In this document: positions 9,190 to 16,947 of the stretch, in pieces
How positions within the stretch are numbered: the first letter of the stretch is position 1
How the letters are laid out: the number at the start of each line of letters is the position of its first letter
Assembly (NCBI RefSeq): GCF_900114215.1
Contig: NZ_FOSG01000016.1
Location: 62,001-126,000 of the forward strand
DNA: 64,000 nucleotides
Direction: 5' to 3'
Source of the DNA: Streptomyces mangrovi
GTDB taxonomy: Bacteria; Actinomycetota; Actinomycetes; Streptomycetales; Streptomycetaceae
Translations under genes and position numbers: made by a program
The notes under the pieces: model-generated
Database searches by the model: none
The model's input: only the letters and a program-made list of their open reading frames with translations
What the model was told of the DNA's origin: nothing

Positions 9190-9309
9190 GGGGAGGCGGA
9201 ACCTTTCGGCGGTCGGCGGTCGACGGTCGGCGTTGGGGGGCGGGTGGTGCGAGCGACGGGCCGGTGCACGCGGCCGCGGACGGATCCGGCGGGATACCGC
9301 GGCGCCGGG

Positions 9310-10509
9310 CTATGTGCGGACTTCCAGCAGGGGGACCAGTTGCTCGGCGGGTGTCATCGAGCCGTGCATGCCGATCAGTTCGGACTCGTTGGGCTCGGCC
9401 TCGGTGGCGACGACGGCGGCCGTGTCACTCATCGCGGCCACCACGTCGCCGATCCGGCCGCGCACCCGGTCGTCGACTTCCGGCCCGAACCAGCCCAGTT
9501 CGATCGCCTCGTCCCGGGTGGCCACCCACGCCCGGTCCGCCAGGACCTCGCGCCAGACGGCGTGGACGTCCCCGGCCGCGCCGGGCACGGCGTACAGGTG
9601 GCGGGCCCGTCCCTCGCCTCCCAGCCGTGCGACGCCCGCGCGCAGTTCCCAGTCGTGGTCGAAGTCGTAGCGGGCGTCCGGGTCCCGCGGGACGTCCACC
9701 ATGCCGTGGTCGGCGGTGACGTAGAGCACGGAGCGCGGCGGAAGCTGCTCGGCCAGGCGCTGGGCGAGGCGGTCGACGTACATCAGCTGGCCGCGCCAGG
9801 CGTCGGAGTCCACGCCGTGGCGGTGGCCGCTGCCGTCGAGCTCGGCGTAGTACGTGTAGACCAGCGTGCGGCCGGCCGAGCCCAGCCGCTCGGCGGCGAG
9901 GTCCATGCGGTCCTCGGCCGACAGCCGGCCGAGGAAGGAGCCTCCCGACAGGGCGATCCTCGTGAGCGGGGTGTGCTCGAAGTGCGGGGCGGTGACCTGG
10001 CAGGTGGCGACGCCGGCGGCGTCGGCGAGCCGGAAGACGGTGGGGTACGGCTGCCACTGGTACGGGTCGGTCCACGGCTGCCAGCGCAGCTGGTTCATCA
10101 GCTCGCCGGTGGCCGGGTCGAGCACGGTGTAGCCGGGCAGTCCGTGGGCGCCGGGCACCTGGCCGGTCCCCACGGAGGCGAGCGAGGTGGCGGTGGTGGA
10201 GGGGAAGCCCGCGGTGAGGGGCCGCCCGGTGCCGCCGCGGGAGCCGGCCAGCAGGGAGGCCAGGAAGGGGGCCTCTCCGGGATGGGCGGCCAGCAGCTCC
10301 CAGCCCATGCCGTCCACCAGGAAGACGCACACCCGGTCGGCGGGCTCCAGCTCCAGGCCCGAGGACAGCCCGGGTACCCCCTGTCCGGCGGCGACGGCGG
10401 GCAGCAGATCGGCCAGCGAGGCGTCGCCGTAGCGCGGCACGGGGGCGGTACGCGGATCCAGCGGGGCCGGGTCGTGGGCGGCCGGGCCGTACGGGAGGGA
10501 CTGGACCAT
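9310..10509 (-). CDS. Alkaline phosphatase/nucleotide pyrophosphatase superfamily protein
   Basis: A 399-residue cytoplasmic protein of the nucleotide pyrophosphatase/phosphodiesterase branch of the alkaline phosphatase superfamily. It shows the nucleophile region TAGFPSTTATSLASVGTG, a first metal-ligand Asp in VFLVDGMGWELL, and further ligands in YVTADHGMVDVP and SELIGMHGSM. No signal peptide is present. The start codon overlaps the stop codon of the upstream DUF5998 gene by one base, so the two are translationally coupled. Substrate unknown; nucleotide-sugar or phosphodiester hydrolysis is the family guess. Confidence 0.85.
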   Translation of the reverse strand: MVQSLPYGPAAHDPAPLDPRTAPVPRYGDASLADLLPAVAAGQGVPGLSSGLELEPADRVCVFLVDGMGWELLAAHPGEAPFLASLLAGSRGGTGRPLTAGFPSTTATSLASVGTGQVPGAHGLPGYTVLDPATGELMNQLRWQPWTDPYQWQPYPTVFRLADAAGVATCQVTAPHFEHTPLTRIALSGGSFLGRLSAEDRMDLAAERLGSAGRTLVYTYYAELDGSGHRHGVDSDAWRGQLMYVDRLAQRLAEQLPPRSVLYVTADHGMVDVPRDPDARYDFDHDWELRAGVARLGGEGRARHLYAVPGAAGDVHAVWREVLADRAWVATRDEAIELGWFGPEVDDRVRGRIGDVVAAMSDTAAVVATEAEPNESELIGMHGSMTPAEQLVPLLEVRT

Positions 10510-11102
10510 CAGCGGGCGCCGGCGGTCGCCGCGGTGGCCTCGGACAGCGCCTGCGCGAAGGTGAGCGCCTGGCGGACGGTGTCCGGTCCGTCGCCCGCCT
10601 CGCTGACGCGCAGCGAGAGGTCGTCGGCGGTCAGGGAGCCGGTGTAGCCGTGGTCGGCCTCGCAGTTGGGGTCGCCGCAGTTGGCGGGCTCCATGTCGAG
10701 GCGGGAGACGGCGCCCCAGCCGATGGTGAGGACGACCTCGCGCGGCAGGGTGCCGGGGGTGTACGACTCGGGGTTGGCGACGACGCGGCTGAGGACGACC
10801 GAGGAGATCCGCTCCAGCTTCACCGACTCGGTGGAGGTGGTGGCGTACGGCGAGGGGGACGTGCCGTCGGCGGGCTGCTCGTCGGTGTGGCTGACGATGA
10901 ACCGGGTGTCGGTGAGCACCAGCACCGTGACGTGGCGGCGGACCTCGTTGGAGTCGAAGGTCGTCTCCTGGTGGACCACGTACGAGGAGACGGGCTCGCC
11001 GCCCACGGCGGACTCGACCGCCTCGGCCACGAGAGCCGGGTAGTAGCCGCTGCGCTCGATGGCCGCGCGCAGCCCCTGGGTCGTCGTACCGGTCTTCGCC
11101 AT
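10509..11102 (-). CDS. DUF5998 family protein
   Basis: A conserved actinobacterial protein of 197 residues with unknown function. It opens MAKTGTTTQGLRAAIERSGY and contains LVLTDTRFIVSHTDEQ and GWGAVSRLDMEP. A CGDPNCEADHG motif could bind a metal. No signal or membrane segment is seen. The ATG at 11102 is chosen because AGGA lies at proper spacing; an ATG nine bases earlier lacks one. It is coupled to the phosphatase-like gene downstream, and the acetyltransferase gene ends 28 bp upstream, so the three probably form one unit. Confidence 0.8.
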   Translation of the reverse strand: MAKTGTTTQGLRAAIERSGYYPALVAEAVESAVGGEPVSSYVVHQETTFDSNEVRRHVTVLVLTDTRFIVSHTDEQPADGTSPSPYATTSTESVKLERISSVVLSRVVANPESYTPGTLPREVVLTIGWGAVSRLDMEPANCGDPNCEADHGYTGSLTADDLSLRVSEAGDGPDTVRQALTFAQALSEATAATAGAR

Positions 11103-11130
11103 GCGGCCCATCCTACGGGGACCGGGCGGG

Positions 11131-13947
11131 TCAGTACGCGGGCAGGCGGCGGGGGCCGAGGTCGGCCCAGGCCGGATGGGCCGTGCCGAAGGGCGCGGGC
11201 GGCTCGGCGACACGGACGGCCGCGTCCAGGACGGTCAGCCCGCGGGCGGCGACGACCACCGGTTCCAGGTCGACGGAGACGACCTCGGGATGATCCTCGA
11301 CCAGCCGGGAGACGCGCAGCAGCAGCTCCTCCAGGGCGCCGGTGTCCACCGGCTGGGCGCCGCGCCAGCCGAACAGCACGGGCGCGGAGCGGATGGAGCG
11401 GACCAGTCCGGCCGCGTCCCGGTCGGTGACGGGAACGAGCCGGTGGGCGACGTCGCCCAGCAGTTCCGAGGGCGGGCCGGCCAGTCCGAAGGAGAGCACC
11501 GCGCCGATGGCGGGGTCGACGGTGGCCTTCACCGCGGTGTCCACGCCGCGGGGCGCCATGGCCTGGATGACGGGCCGCAACTCGGCCGGCTCGCCCAGCT
11601 GTTCGGTCATCCTGGCGTAGGCGCGCCGCAGTCCGGCCTCGCTGCCGATGTCCAGCCGTACGCCTCCCAGATCGGAGCGGTGGCGCAGATGGGGGGCGGT
11701 GGTCTTCAGGGCCACGGGATAGCCCAGCCTCTTCGCGGCGGCGCGGGCCGCGCGGGCGTCGGGCGCGGGCAGGACGGGCTGCACCGACACGCCGTAGTGG
11801 CCCAGCAGTTCGGCCGTCTCCTCACCGCTCAGGGGGGTACTGCGGAGCGTGCCGCGGTCCGGTTCGCGCACCCTGGTCAGCAGGGCGGCGGCGGACGCCT
11901 CGTCGATGTCGTCGTACTCGGGCACCCGGCCGGGTTCGGCCGCCTCCCGTCGCCACTGCGCGTAGCGGACCGCCTCCGACAGGGCGTCCACGGCGCGCTC
12001 GGGGGCGGGGTAGGCGGGCAGGCGGTGTTCGGCGAGGGCGGCGTCCAGGCCCTCGATGGCCAGATGGACCACGACCACCGGTTTGGCCGGGGCGCTCGCG
12101 GCTTCCGTGCCGCCGCGGCCGCCGTCCTGGTCACCGCCCGCTTCGCCGCCCTCACCACCGCCCGCGCCGCCGGCCGACTCGCGCAGCGCCCGGGCCAGCG
12201 CCTCGGCCAGCAGGGGCGCGTCCCCCGCGCCGTGGCTGCCGTCCACCCAGGGGATGGCGGTGACCACGACGGCGTCGGTGGCCGGGTCGGCGAGGGTGGC
12301 GGCCAGGGCCCGCCGGAAGTCCTCGGGGCCGGCCTCGGTGGTCAGGTCGGTGACGGGCTGCGGCCGCAGGCCCCGGGCCAGGCAGGCGTCGTAGGTGAGC
12401 AGGCACAGCGACTCGGCGTTGCCCAGGATGCCCACCCGCGGGCCGGCGGGCAGCGGCTGGGTGGCCAGCAGCACACCGGCGTCGACGAGTTCGGTGACGG
12501 TGTCGACGCGGATGACCCCGGCCTGCCGCAGCAGCGAGGAGACCGTGGCGTCGGGTGTGCGGCCGGCCGGGACGGCGTGGCCGGGCGGCGGGGCGCTGGC
12601 GTTGTGGCGGGCTCCCTTGACCACGACGATCGGCTTGCGGGCGGCGGTGCGCCGGGCCAGGCGGTTGAACTTCCTGGGGTTGCCGAAGGACTCCAGGTAC
12701 ATCAGGACGACATCGGTGTCGGGGTCGTCGTCCCAGTACTGGAGCACGTCGTTGCCCGAGACGTCGGCGCGGTTGCCGGCCGAGACGAAGGTGGAGACAC
12801 CGCCGGCCCCCCGGCCGCGGCGGTGCAGTCCGGCGAGCACGGCGATGCCGATGGCCCCGGACTGGGTGAACAGCCCGATGCGGCCGCGCTCGGGTGTCTC
12901 GGGCGACAGGGTGGCGTTGAGCCGGACGTCCGGAGCGGTGTTGATCAGTCCGAAGGCGTTGGGCCCGATGATGCGCATCCCGTACGAGCGGGCCCGCCGC
13001 ACCAGTTCGCGCTGCGCGTCGCGGCCGAAGTCGGCGGAGAGGACCACCAGCCCCTGCACGCCCCGCCCGCCACACTCGTCGACCACCCCGGGCACCTCCC
13101 CGGCGGGGACGGCGACGACGGCGAGGTCGACGGGCTCGGGGACGTCGCGCACCGAGCGGTGGGCGGGCACCGAGTCGATCTCGGCGCGTCCCTCCTCCAG
13201 CGCGCGGTTGACGGCGTGGACACGGCCGGTGAAACCGGCCGTGCGCAGGCTCTCCAGGACGGTGCGCCCGGCCCCGCCCGGGTTGCGGCTGGCGCCGATG
13301 ACGGCGACCACGCCGGGGGACAGCAGCCGCTGCACGGACCGGGCCTCGGCGCGCTGCTCGCGGGCCCGCATGACCGCCAGGGACTGCTCGGTCGGTTCGA
13401 TGCCGAAGGTGAGGTGGACCGTGCCGTCCTCGAAGCTGCGCTTCTGGGAGTAGCCGGCGTCCGTGAAGACCTTGACCATCCTGGTGTTGGCGGGCAGGAC
13501 CTCGGCGACGAAGCGGCGCACCCCGCGCTCGCGGGCGCAGGCGGCGATGTGCTCCAGCAGGGCGGAGCCGACCCCGCGGCCCTGGTGGTCGTCGCGGACG
13601 AGGAAGGCGACCTCGGCCTCGTCGGCGGGCAGGGAGGCGGGGCGGCCGGTGGCGTCTATGCGGTCGTAGCGGACGGTGGCGATGAACTCGTCGCCGACGA
13701 TGGCGGCCAGGCCGACCCGGTCGACGTAGTCGTGGTGGGTGAAGCGGCGTACGTCGCGGTCGGAGAGCCGGGGGTAGGGGGCGAAGAAGCGGTAGTACTT
13801 CGACTGGTCGGAGACCTGCTCGTAGAAGCTGACCAGGCGCTCGGCGTCGTCGGGCGTGATGGGGCGGACCCGGGCCGTACCGCCGTCGCGCAGTACCACG
13901 TCGGCTTCCCAGTGGGCGGGGTAGACAGGCTCGCTCGGCGTCCGCAT
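11131..13947 (-). CDS. GNAT/acetate-CoA-ligase-like fusion, putative protein lysine acetyltransferase
   Basis: A 938-residue multidomain protein. The N-terminal GNAT acetyltransferase (about 19-180) has the acetyl-CoA loop VRDDHQGRGVGSALLEHI. It is followed by a CoA-binding Rossmann domain (VAVIGASRNPGGAGRTV), a succinyl-CoA-ligase-like region (VGILGNAESLCLLTYDA) and a C-terminal ATP-grasp domain (LGYPVALKTTAPHLRHRSDL). This is the Pat/PatZ composition, but with GNAT at the N-terminus instead of the C-terminus as in the enterobacterial enzyme. Such enzymes acetylate metabolic enzymes, for example acetyl-CoA synthetase. A Gly/Glu-rich linker (RESAGGAGGGEGGEAGG) splits the ligase region. A small mobile element ends 13 bp before the start codon. 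Confidence 0.87.
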   Translation of the reverse strand: MRTPSEPVYPAHWEADVVLRDGGTARVRPITPDDAERLVSFYEQVSDQSKYYRFFAPYPRLSDRDVRRFTHHDYVDRVGLAAIVGDEFIATVRYDRIDATGRPASLPADEAEVAFLVRDDHQGRGVGSALLEHIAACARERGVRRFVAEVLPANTRMVKVFTDAGYSQKRSFEDGTVHLTFGIEPTEQSLAVMRAREQRAEARSVQRLLSPGVVAVIGASRNPGGAGRTVLESLRTAGFTGRVHAVNRALEEGRAEIDSVPAHRSVRDVPEPVDLAVVAVPAGEVPGVVDECGGRGVQGLVVLSADFGRDAQRELVRRARSYGMRIIGPNAFGLINTAPDVRLNATLSPETPERGRIGLFTQSGAIGIAVLAGLHRRGRGAGGVSTFVSAGNRADVSGNDVLQYWDDDPDTDVVLMYLESFGNPRKFNRLARRTAARKPIVVVKGARHNASAPPPGHAVPAGRTPDATVSSLLRQAGVIRVDTVTELVDAGVLLATQPLPAGPRVGILGNAESLCLLTYDACLARGLRPQPVTDLTTEAGPEDFRRALAATLADPATDAVVVTAIPWVDGSHGAGDAPLLAEALARALRESAGGAGGGEGGEAGGDQDGGRGGTEAASAPAKPVVVVHLAIEGLDAALAEHRLPAYPAPERAVDALSEAVRYAQWRREAAEPGRVPEYDDIDEASAAALLTRVREPDRGTLRSTPLSGEETAELLGHYGVSVQPVLPAPDARAARAAAKRLGYPVALKTTAPHLRHRSDLGGVRLDIGSEAGLRRAYARMTEQLGEPAELRPVIQAMAPRGVDTAVKATVDPAIGAVLSFGLAGPPSELLGDVAHRLVPVTDRDAAGLVRSIRSAPVLFGWRGAQPVDTGALEELLLRVSRLVEDHPEVVSVDLEPVVVAARGLTVLDAAVRVAEPPAPFGTAHPAWADLGPRRLPAY

Positions 13948-13960
13948 GGGGGTCAGCCTA

Positions 13961-14131
13961 GGCCCTGTCTGACAAATAGCGCTGTCCGCCCGAAGGGCGG
14001 GCTCCGCGGCGTCCGGTGCGTGCGATCGCAAGGCGGAGGAGGAGAGCGCAGCGTGCTGCGCCGACGATCGACAACGCAGCGAGCGGGCGTGCCGGACGCC
14101 GCGGAGCAGGCGGGATTTGTCAGACAGGGCC
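13961..14131. mobile_element. 171-bp MITE-like element with TA target duplication
   Basis: Perfect terminal inverted repeats GGCCCTGTCTGACAAAT (13961-13977) and its complement (14115-14131) bound a 171-bp segment. TA flanks both sides, and the reconstructed target is CTAG. Subterminal arms (GCTCCGCGGCGTCCGG and its complement) extend the symmetry. The element has no coding capacity. TA duplications inside CTAG fit IS630/Tc1-type or some IS5-group transposition. It lies between the divergent acetyltransferase and HPr genes, 13 bp from the former's start codon. Confidence 0.8.
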
Positions 14132-14286
14132 TAGTCACCGGGCCCTGGATCGCGGAGGTGTCGGCTCCCCTTCCCGGGGACCCGCCTGTGCGAAGCTGGG
14201 CTGGACCGCGGACACGCGGCCCGGTCCCGGCCGGACCCGAACCGGTCGGCACCGCTCCGACCCGACCCGACCCGAAGGGCAACATC

Positions 14287-14568
14287 ATGGCAGAGCGCCG
14301 TGTCACCGTCGGCTGGCCCGAGGGCCTTCACGCCCGCCCCGCCGCGGTCTTCGTCCGCGCCGCGACCGCCTCGGGCGTCCCCGTCACCGTGGCCAGGCCG
14401 GGCGGCGAACCGGTCAACGCCGCATCGATGCTCTCGGTGCTGGGGCTGGGGGTGGAGGGCGGCCAGGAGATCGTGCTGGCCTCCGCGGCCGAGGACGCCG
14501 ACGCCGCCCTGGACCGGCTGGCGAAGCTGGTCTCCGAGGGGCTGGACGAACTGCCCGGAGCCGTCTGA
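14287..14568 (+). CDS. ptsH: HPr phosphocarrier protein
   Basis: HPr carries phosphate from enzyme I to enzyme IIA components of the sugar phosphotransferase system. The 93-residue protein has the phosphorylatable His15 in GLHARPAAVFVRAA. The regulatory-serine region reads PVNAASMLSVLGLGV. In this region of low-G+C HPr, Ser46 is a target of HPr kinase; streptomycetes are not known to use that control. The ATG at 14287 follows CGAAGGG. It is the only PTS gene in the window. Its promoter must lie between the mobile element and 14286, or within the element. Confidence 0.95.
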   Translation: MAERRVTVGWPEGLHARPAAVFVRAATASGVPVTVARPGGEPVNAASMLSVLGLGVEGGQEIVLASAAEDADAALDRLAKLVSEGLDELPGAV

Positions 14569-14754
14569 GCCGCACGGCCCGGCGAGCCGGCCGCCGTCCG
14601 GGCCCGCATGCGGCGCTGGATACGGGCCCGGCGCGGAAACGCGACGGAAATCACCGGCGGACAACCACCGGCAAAGGCTGCGGGGCGAACGACTCCGCAC
14701 CCTTCTCCGCACCCAGTGCATTCCAGGTGCACATTCCCCGTGTATTCCCCTCCT

Positions 14755-14786
14755 GTGTACACAATTCCTGTTACGAATTGTCACAC
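14755..14786. promoter_or_regulatory. A+T-rich inverted repeat at the 3' end of the GntR gene
   Basis: ACAATTC (14761-14767) and GAATTGT (14775-14781) are inverted around a 7-nt spacer, with further GTGT/ACAC symmetry outside. It overlaps the GntR stop codon and lies in unusually A+T-rich DNA between convergent genes. It could be a terminator for the convergent genes or a protein-binding site; the function is undecided. Confidence 0.35.
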
Positions 14787-15473
14787 GGCATGTTTACGAT
14801 GTGTTTCGTTCTTCTCACCGGGCCTTTCCGGCGGCCGCCGCGCGGCCACCGGCCGCTGCTCGCGGCGCACCGCGACGGAGCGTTCCACCTGCTCGCTCGC
14901 CAGGGCACGGGCCCGTTCCGCGTCGCCGCGCGCGACGGCGTCCACGATGGCGCCGTGCTCACGCCACACGGCGACCGCGCGCAGCGGCGGTTCCGCGGCG
15001 TACACCCAGGTGATCTTGCGGCGCAGCTGTGTGAGCAGCGAGGCCAGGCTGGGGCTGCCCGACGCCCGGGCCAGCGTCTCGTGGTACCAGTCCTCCAGGG
15101 CTCTCAGATCGGACAGCCTGCCGCTCTCCGCCCGCTGCAGCCCCAGGCGGACCAGTCCGCGCAGAACCCTCAGCTGCGCCTCGGTGCGGCGCCGGGCGGC
15201 CCGCGCGGTACCCAGCGGCTCCAGCAGGGCGCGGATGTCGAGCAGGTCGGCGGCCTCCTGCTCGGTGGGCCGGGCGACGCAGGCGCCCGCGTGGCGGCGG
15301 GAGACGACGAAGCCCTCCGACTCCAGGGTCCGCAGAGCCTCGCGCACCGGGACGCGCGAGACGCCGTAGCGTCTGGCGAGGAGTTCCTCGGTGAGCCGGG
15401 CCCCGGGCGGGAAAACACCGAGGACGATGTCGTCACGGACCGCGCTGCACACCATGTGCGCGGAAATGCGCAT
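14781..15473 (-). CDS. GntR-family transcriptional regulator with FCD domain
   Basis: A 230-residue regulator. The N-terminal winged helix (about 1-70) contains DDIVLGVFPPGARLTEELLA and VSRVPVREALRTLESEGFV. The helical FCD effector domain follows (about 80-205), with the metal-ligand-like YHETLARASGSP and WREHGAIVDAVARGDAERAR. FadR/FCD regulators sense small carboxylic acids. The ATG at 15473 has a strong GGAGGT ribosome site. It converges on ptsH, and no target gene is evident from adjacency. The Arg/Pro-rich C-terminal tail of about 25 residues has no recognised function. Confidence 0.85.
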   Translation of the reverse strand: MRISAHMVCSAVRDDIVLGVFPPGARLTEELLARRYGVSRVPVREALRTLESEGFVVSRRHAGACVARPTEQEAADLLDIRALLEPLGTARAARRRTEAQLRVLRGLVRLGLQRAESGRLSDLRALEDWYHETLARASGSPSLASLLTQLRRKITWVYAAEPPLRAVAVWREHGAIVDAVARGDAERARALASEQVERSVAVRREQRPVAARRPPERPGEKNETHRKHAV

Positions 15474-15579
15474 GGGCCGACCTCCGTCGCCGTCTCCATG
15501 TTTCCCGAAGTGCCGCAGGTTCGAACTGTATTCCACCGGCACGCGTTTTCCGATGCCCGCCGGAAAACAGACGTGAAAA

Positions 15580-15617
15580 CATCCGCCGCACGATCCTCAC
15601 GGGTCGCGCGGCGGATG
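15580..15617 (-). terminator. Intrinsic terminator of the M23 peptidase gene
   Basis: A 10-bp perfect stem (15580-15589 and 15608-15617) is followed, on the minus strand, by TTTTC. It lies 49 bp beyond the peptidase stop codon. Confidence 0.7.
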
Positions 15618-15665
15618 CCGGTGTATGACGGGCACAGCGGCCCGGTGCCCTGCGGGCGGGGTCCG

Positions 15666-16553
15666 TCAGACGTCGACGCCCTTGCCGGCCAGGTAGGTGA
15701 TCGGGTTGAAGTCCGAGCCGTAGTAGGCGCCGTTACGGGCCTCGAAGTGCAGGTGCGGGCCGGTGCTGTTGCCGGTGGAGCCGACCGCGCCGATCCGCTG
15801 ACCGCCGTCGACCTTCTGGCCTGCCGATACCTTCGTGGCGGACAGGTGGGCGTACTGGGTGTACTTGCCGTCGTCATGGCGGATGACGATCTGGTTGCCG
15901 TACGCGCCGCCCCAGCCGACCGTCACCACGGTGCCCGGGCCGACGGACCGCACCGGGGTGCCGGTGTTGGCGGGGAAGTCGATGCCGCTGTGCTTGCCGG
16001 AGGACCAGGAGGCACCGGCCTGCTTGTAGGTGGTGGTGGTGTCCACGCCCGCGACCGGGTCGACGTAGCCGGTGGCCGAACGGCGCTCGGCGGAACGGTC
16101 GGCACGCTCGTTCGCCCGCTTCTCCTGGGCGGCCTCGCGCTCCTCGGCGGCCCTGCGCTTCTGGGCGGCCTCGCGCTTCTGGGCGGCCCTGCGCTCCTCG
16201 GCGGCCTTCTCGGCCTCGCGTTCCTCGGCGGCCTTCTCCTCGGCGGCGTCGGCGACGCGCTGCTGGGCCTGCGCCTGGGCCCTGACGTCGTCGGCGATCG
16301 TGTCGCCGACGGCCATGGCCTGGACGAAGCCCAGGGCGTAGGTCCCCGACCCCTGGTCCGGAGCGGCGATCGCGGGAGTGGCGGCGGCGCCGACCACGCC
16401 GGTGACGGTCAGGGCGGCGGCTCCGGCCAGGCCGACGCGGGTGCGCACGGAGCGGCTGGAGAGGTGGTGCTTCTCGGTGAGGCTCTCGGTGAGCCCGGTG
16501 AGCTTTCCGGTCAGCTTCTCGGCGAGCTGCGCGGTGGCACGGGTGAACGCCAT
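15666..16553 (-). CDS. Secreted M23 (LytM-type) peptidase
   Basis: A 295-residue secreted zinc endopeptidase that should cut peptidoglycan cross-bridges. After a charged N-terminus, a hydrophobic stretch (about 40-64) ending ATPAIAAPDQG is a signal peptide. Residues 85-158 form an Ala/Glu/Arg/Lys coiled coil built of AAEERE-like repeats. The C-terminal LytM domain has zinc ligands His188 and Asp192 in KHSGIDF, with His267 and His269 in GPHLHFE. The gene has a long leader matching a c-di-AMP riboswitch. This links expression to the osmotic/cell-wall second messenger, as known for other Streptomyces wall hydrolases. Confidence 0.92.
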   Translation of the reverse strand: MAFTRATAQLAEKLTGKLTGLTESLTEKHHLSSRSVRTRVGLAGAAALTVTGVVGAAATPAIAAPDQGSGTYALGFVQAMAVGDTIADDVRAQAQAQQRVADAAEEKAAEEREAEKAAEERRAAQKREAAQKRRAAEEREAAQEKRANERADRSAERRSATGYVDPVAGVDTTTTYKQAGASWSSGKHSGIDFPANTGTPVRSVGPGTVVTVGWGGAYGNQIVIRHDDGKYTQYAHLSATKVSAGQKVDGGQRIGAVGSTGNSTGPHLHFEARNGAYYGSDFNPITYLAGKGVDV

Positions 16554-16577
16554 GGGTGGCGTACTCCTTTCCTTCCT

Positions 16578-16740
16578 TCTCGCCTACCGGGTTAGCTGTC
16601 GGGTTCGGAGCAGGAAGGTCTCCTACGGGCGCACGGCCCGATTCACCCCAGGTGCCTCGGAAGAGGACCGCTCCCGCGTGTGATGGGCGGGAGGTTGGGT
16701 CCCCGGCTCCCCCGCTCGGGGGACTCGGCGATCACTGCCG
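16578..16740 (-). promoter_or_regulatory. ydaO-type c-di-AMP riboswitch
   Basis: The untranslated leader of the M23 gene contains the conserved blocks CACCTGGGGTGAATCGG, GTAGGAGACCTTCCTGC and CCGAACCCGACAGCTAACCC, then GGTAGGCGAGAAGGAAGG near the start codon. These are the hallmark segments of ydaO/yuaA riboswitches in front of Streptomyces cell-wall hydrolase genes. Upstream paired segments include CCCCCGAGCGGGGG. The boundaries are approximate. In this class, c-di-AMP binding normally reduces expression. Confidence 0.88.
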
Positions 16741-16877
16741 TCGGCCGCGGTCGCGGTCACTTCTGACGGCCGGCGAGATCGACGCTAAACGGACAAATTT
16801 GAGCGAGCAAGCAAATAGCGCCTTTTGTAGGCCATGCCACACGGGCCGCCCACCGGAACAGCCCAAAACCGGACATA

Positions 16878-16918
16878 CGGAAGGCCCTTGGTGTGGCAAC
16901 CCCACCAAGGGCCTTCCG
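16878..16918. terminator. Strong hairpin terminator
   Basis: A 16-bp perfect stem (16878-16893 and 16903-16918) with a 9-nt loop lies 29 bp past the stop codon of the M16 gene pair. It also separates that unit from the riboswitch region. Confidence 0.85.
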
Positions 16919-16947
16919 CTGTACGGCCGCCGCGAGGCGGCCGGGGA

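Noticed and set aside
11059..14568. Long plus-strand frame opposite the acetyltransferase that runs into ptsH
   Set aside because: Only its last 93 codons are the real ptsH. The remainder is antisense to a multidomain enzyme and crosses the mobile element.
15510..15545. GGTTCGAACTG as a tRNA T-arm
   Set aside because: No acceptor stem, anticodon arm or CCA-side pairing around it.
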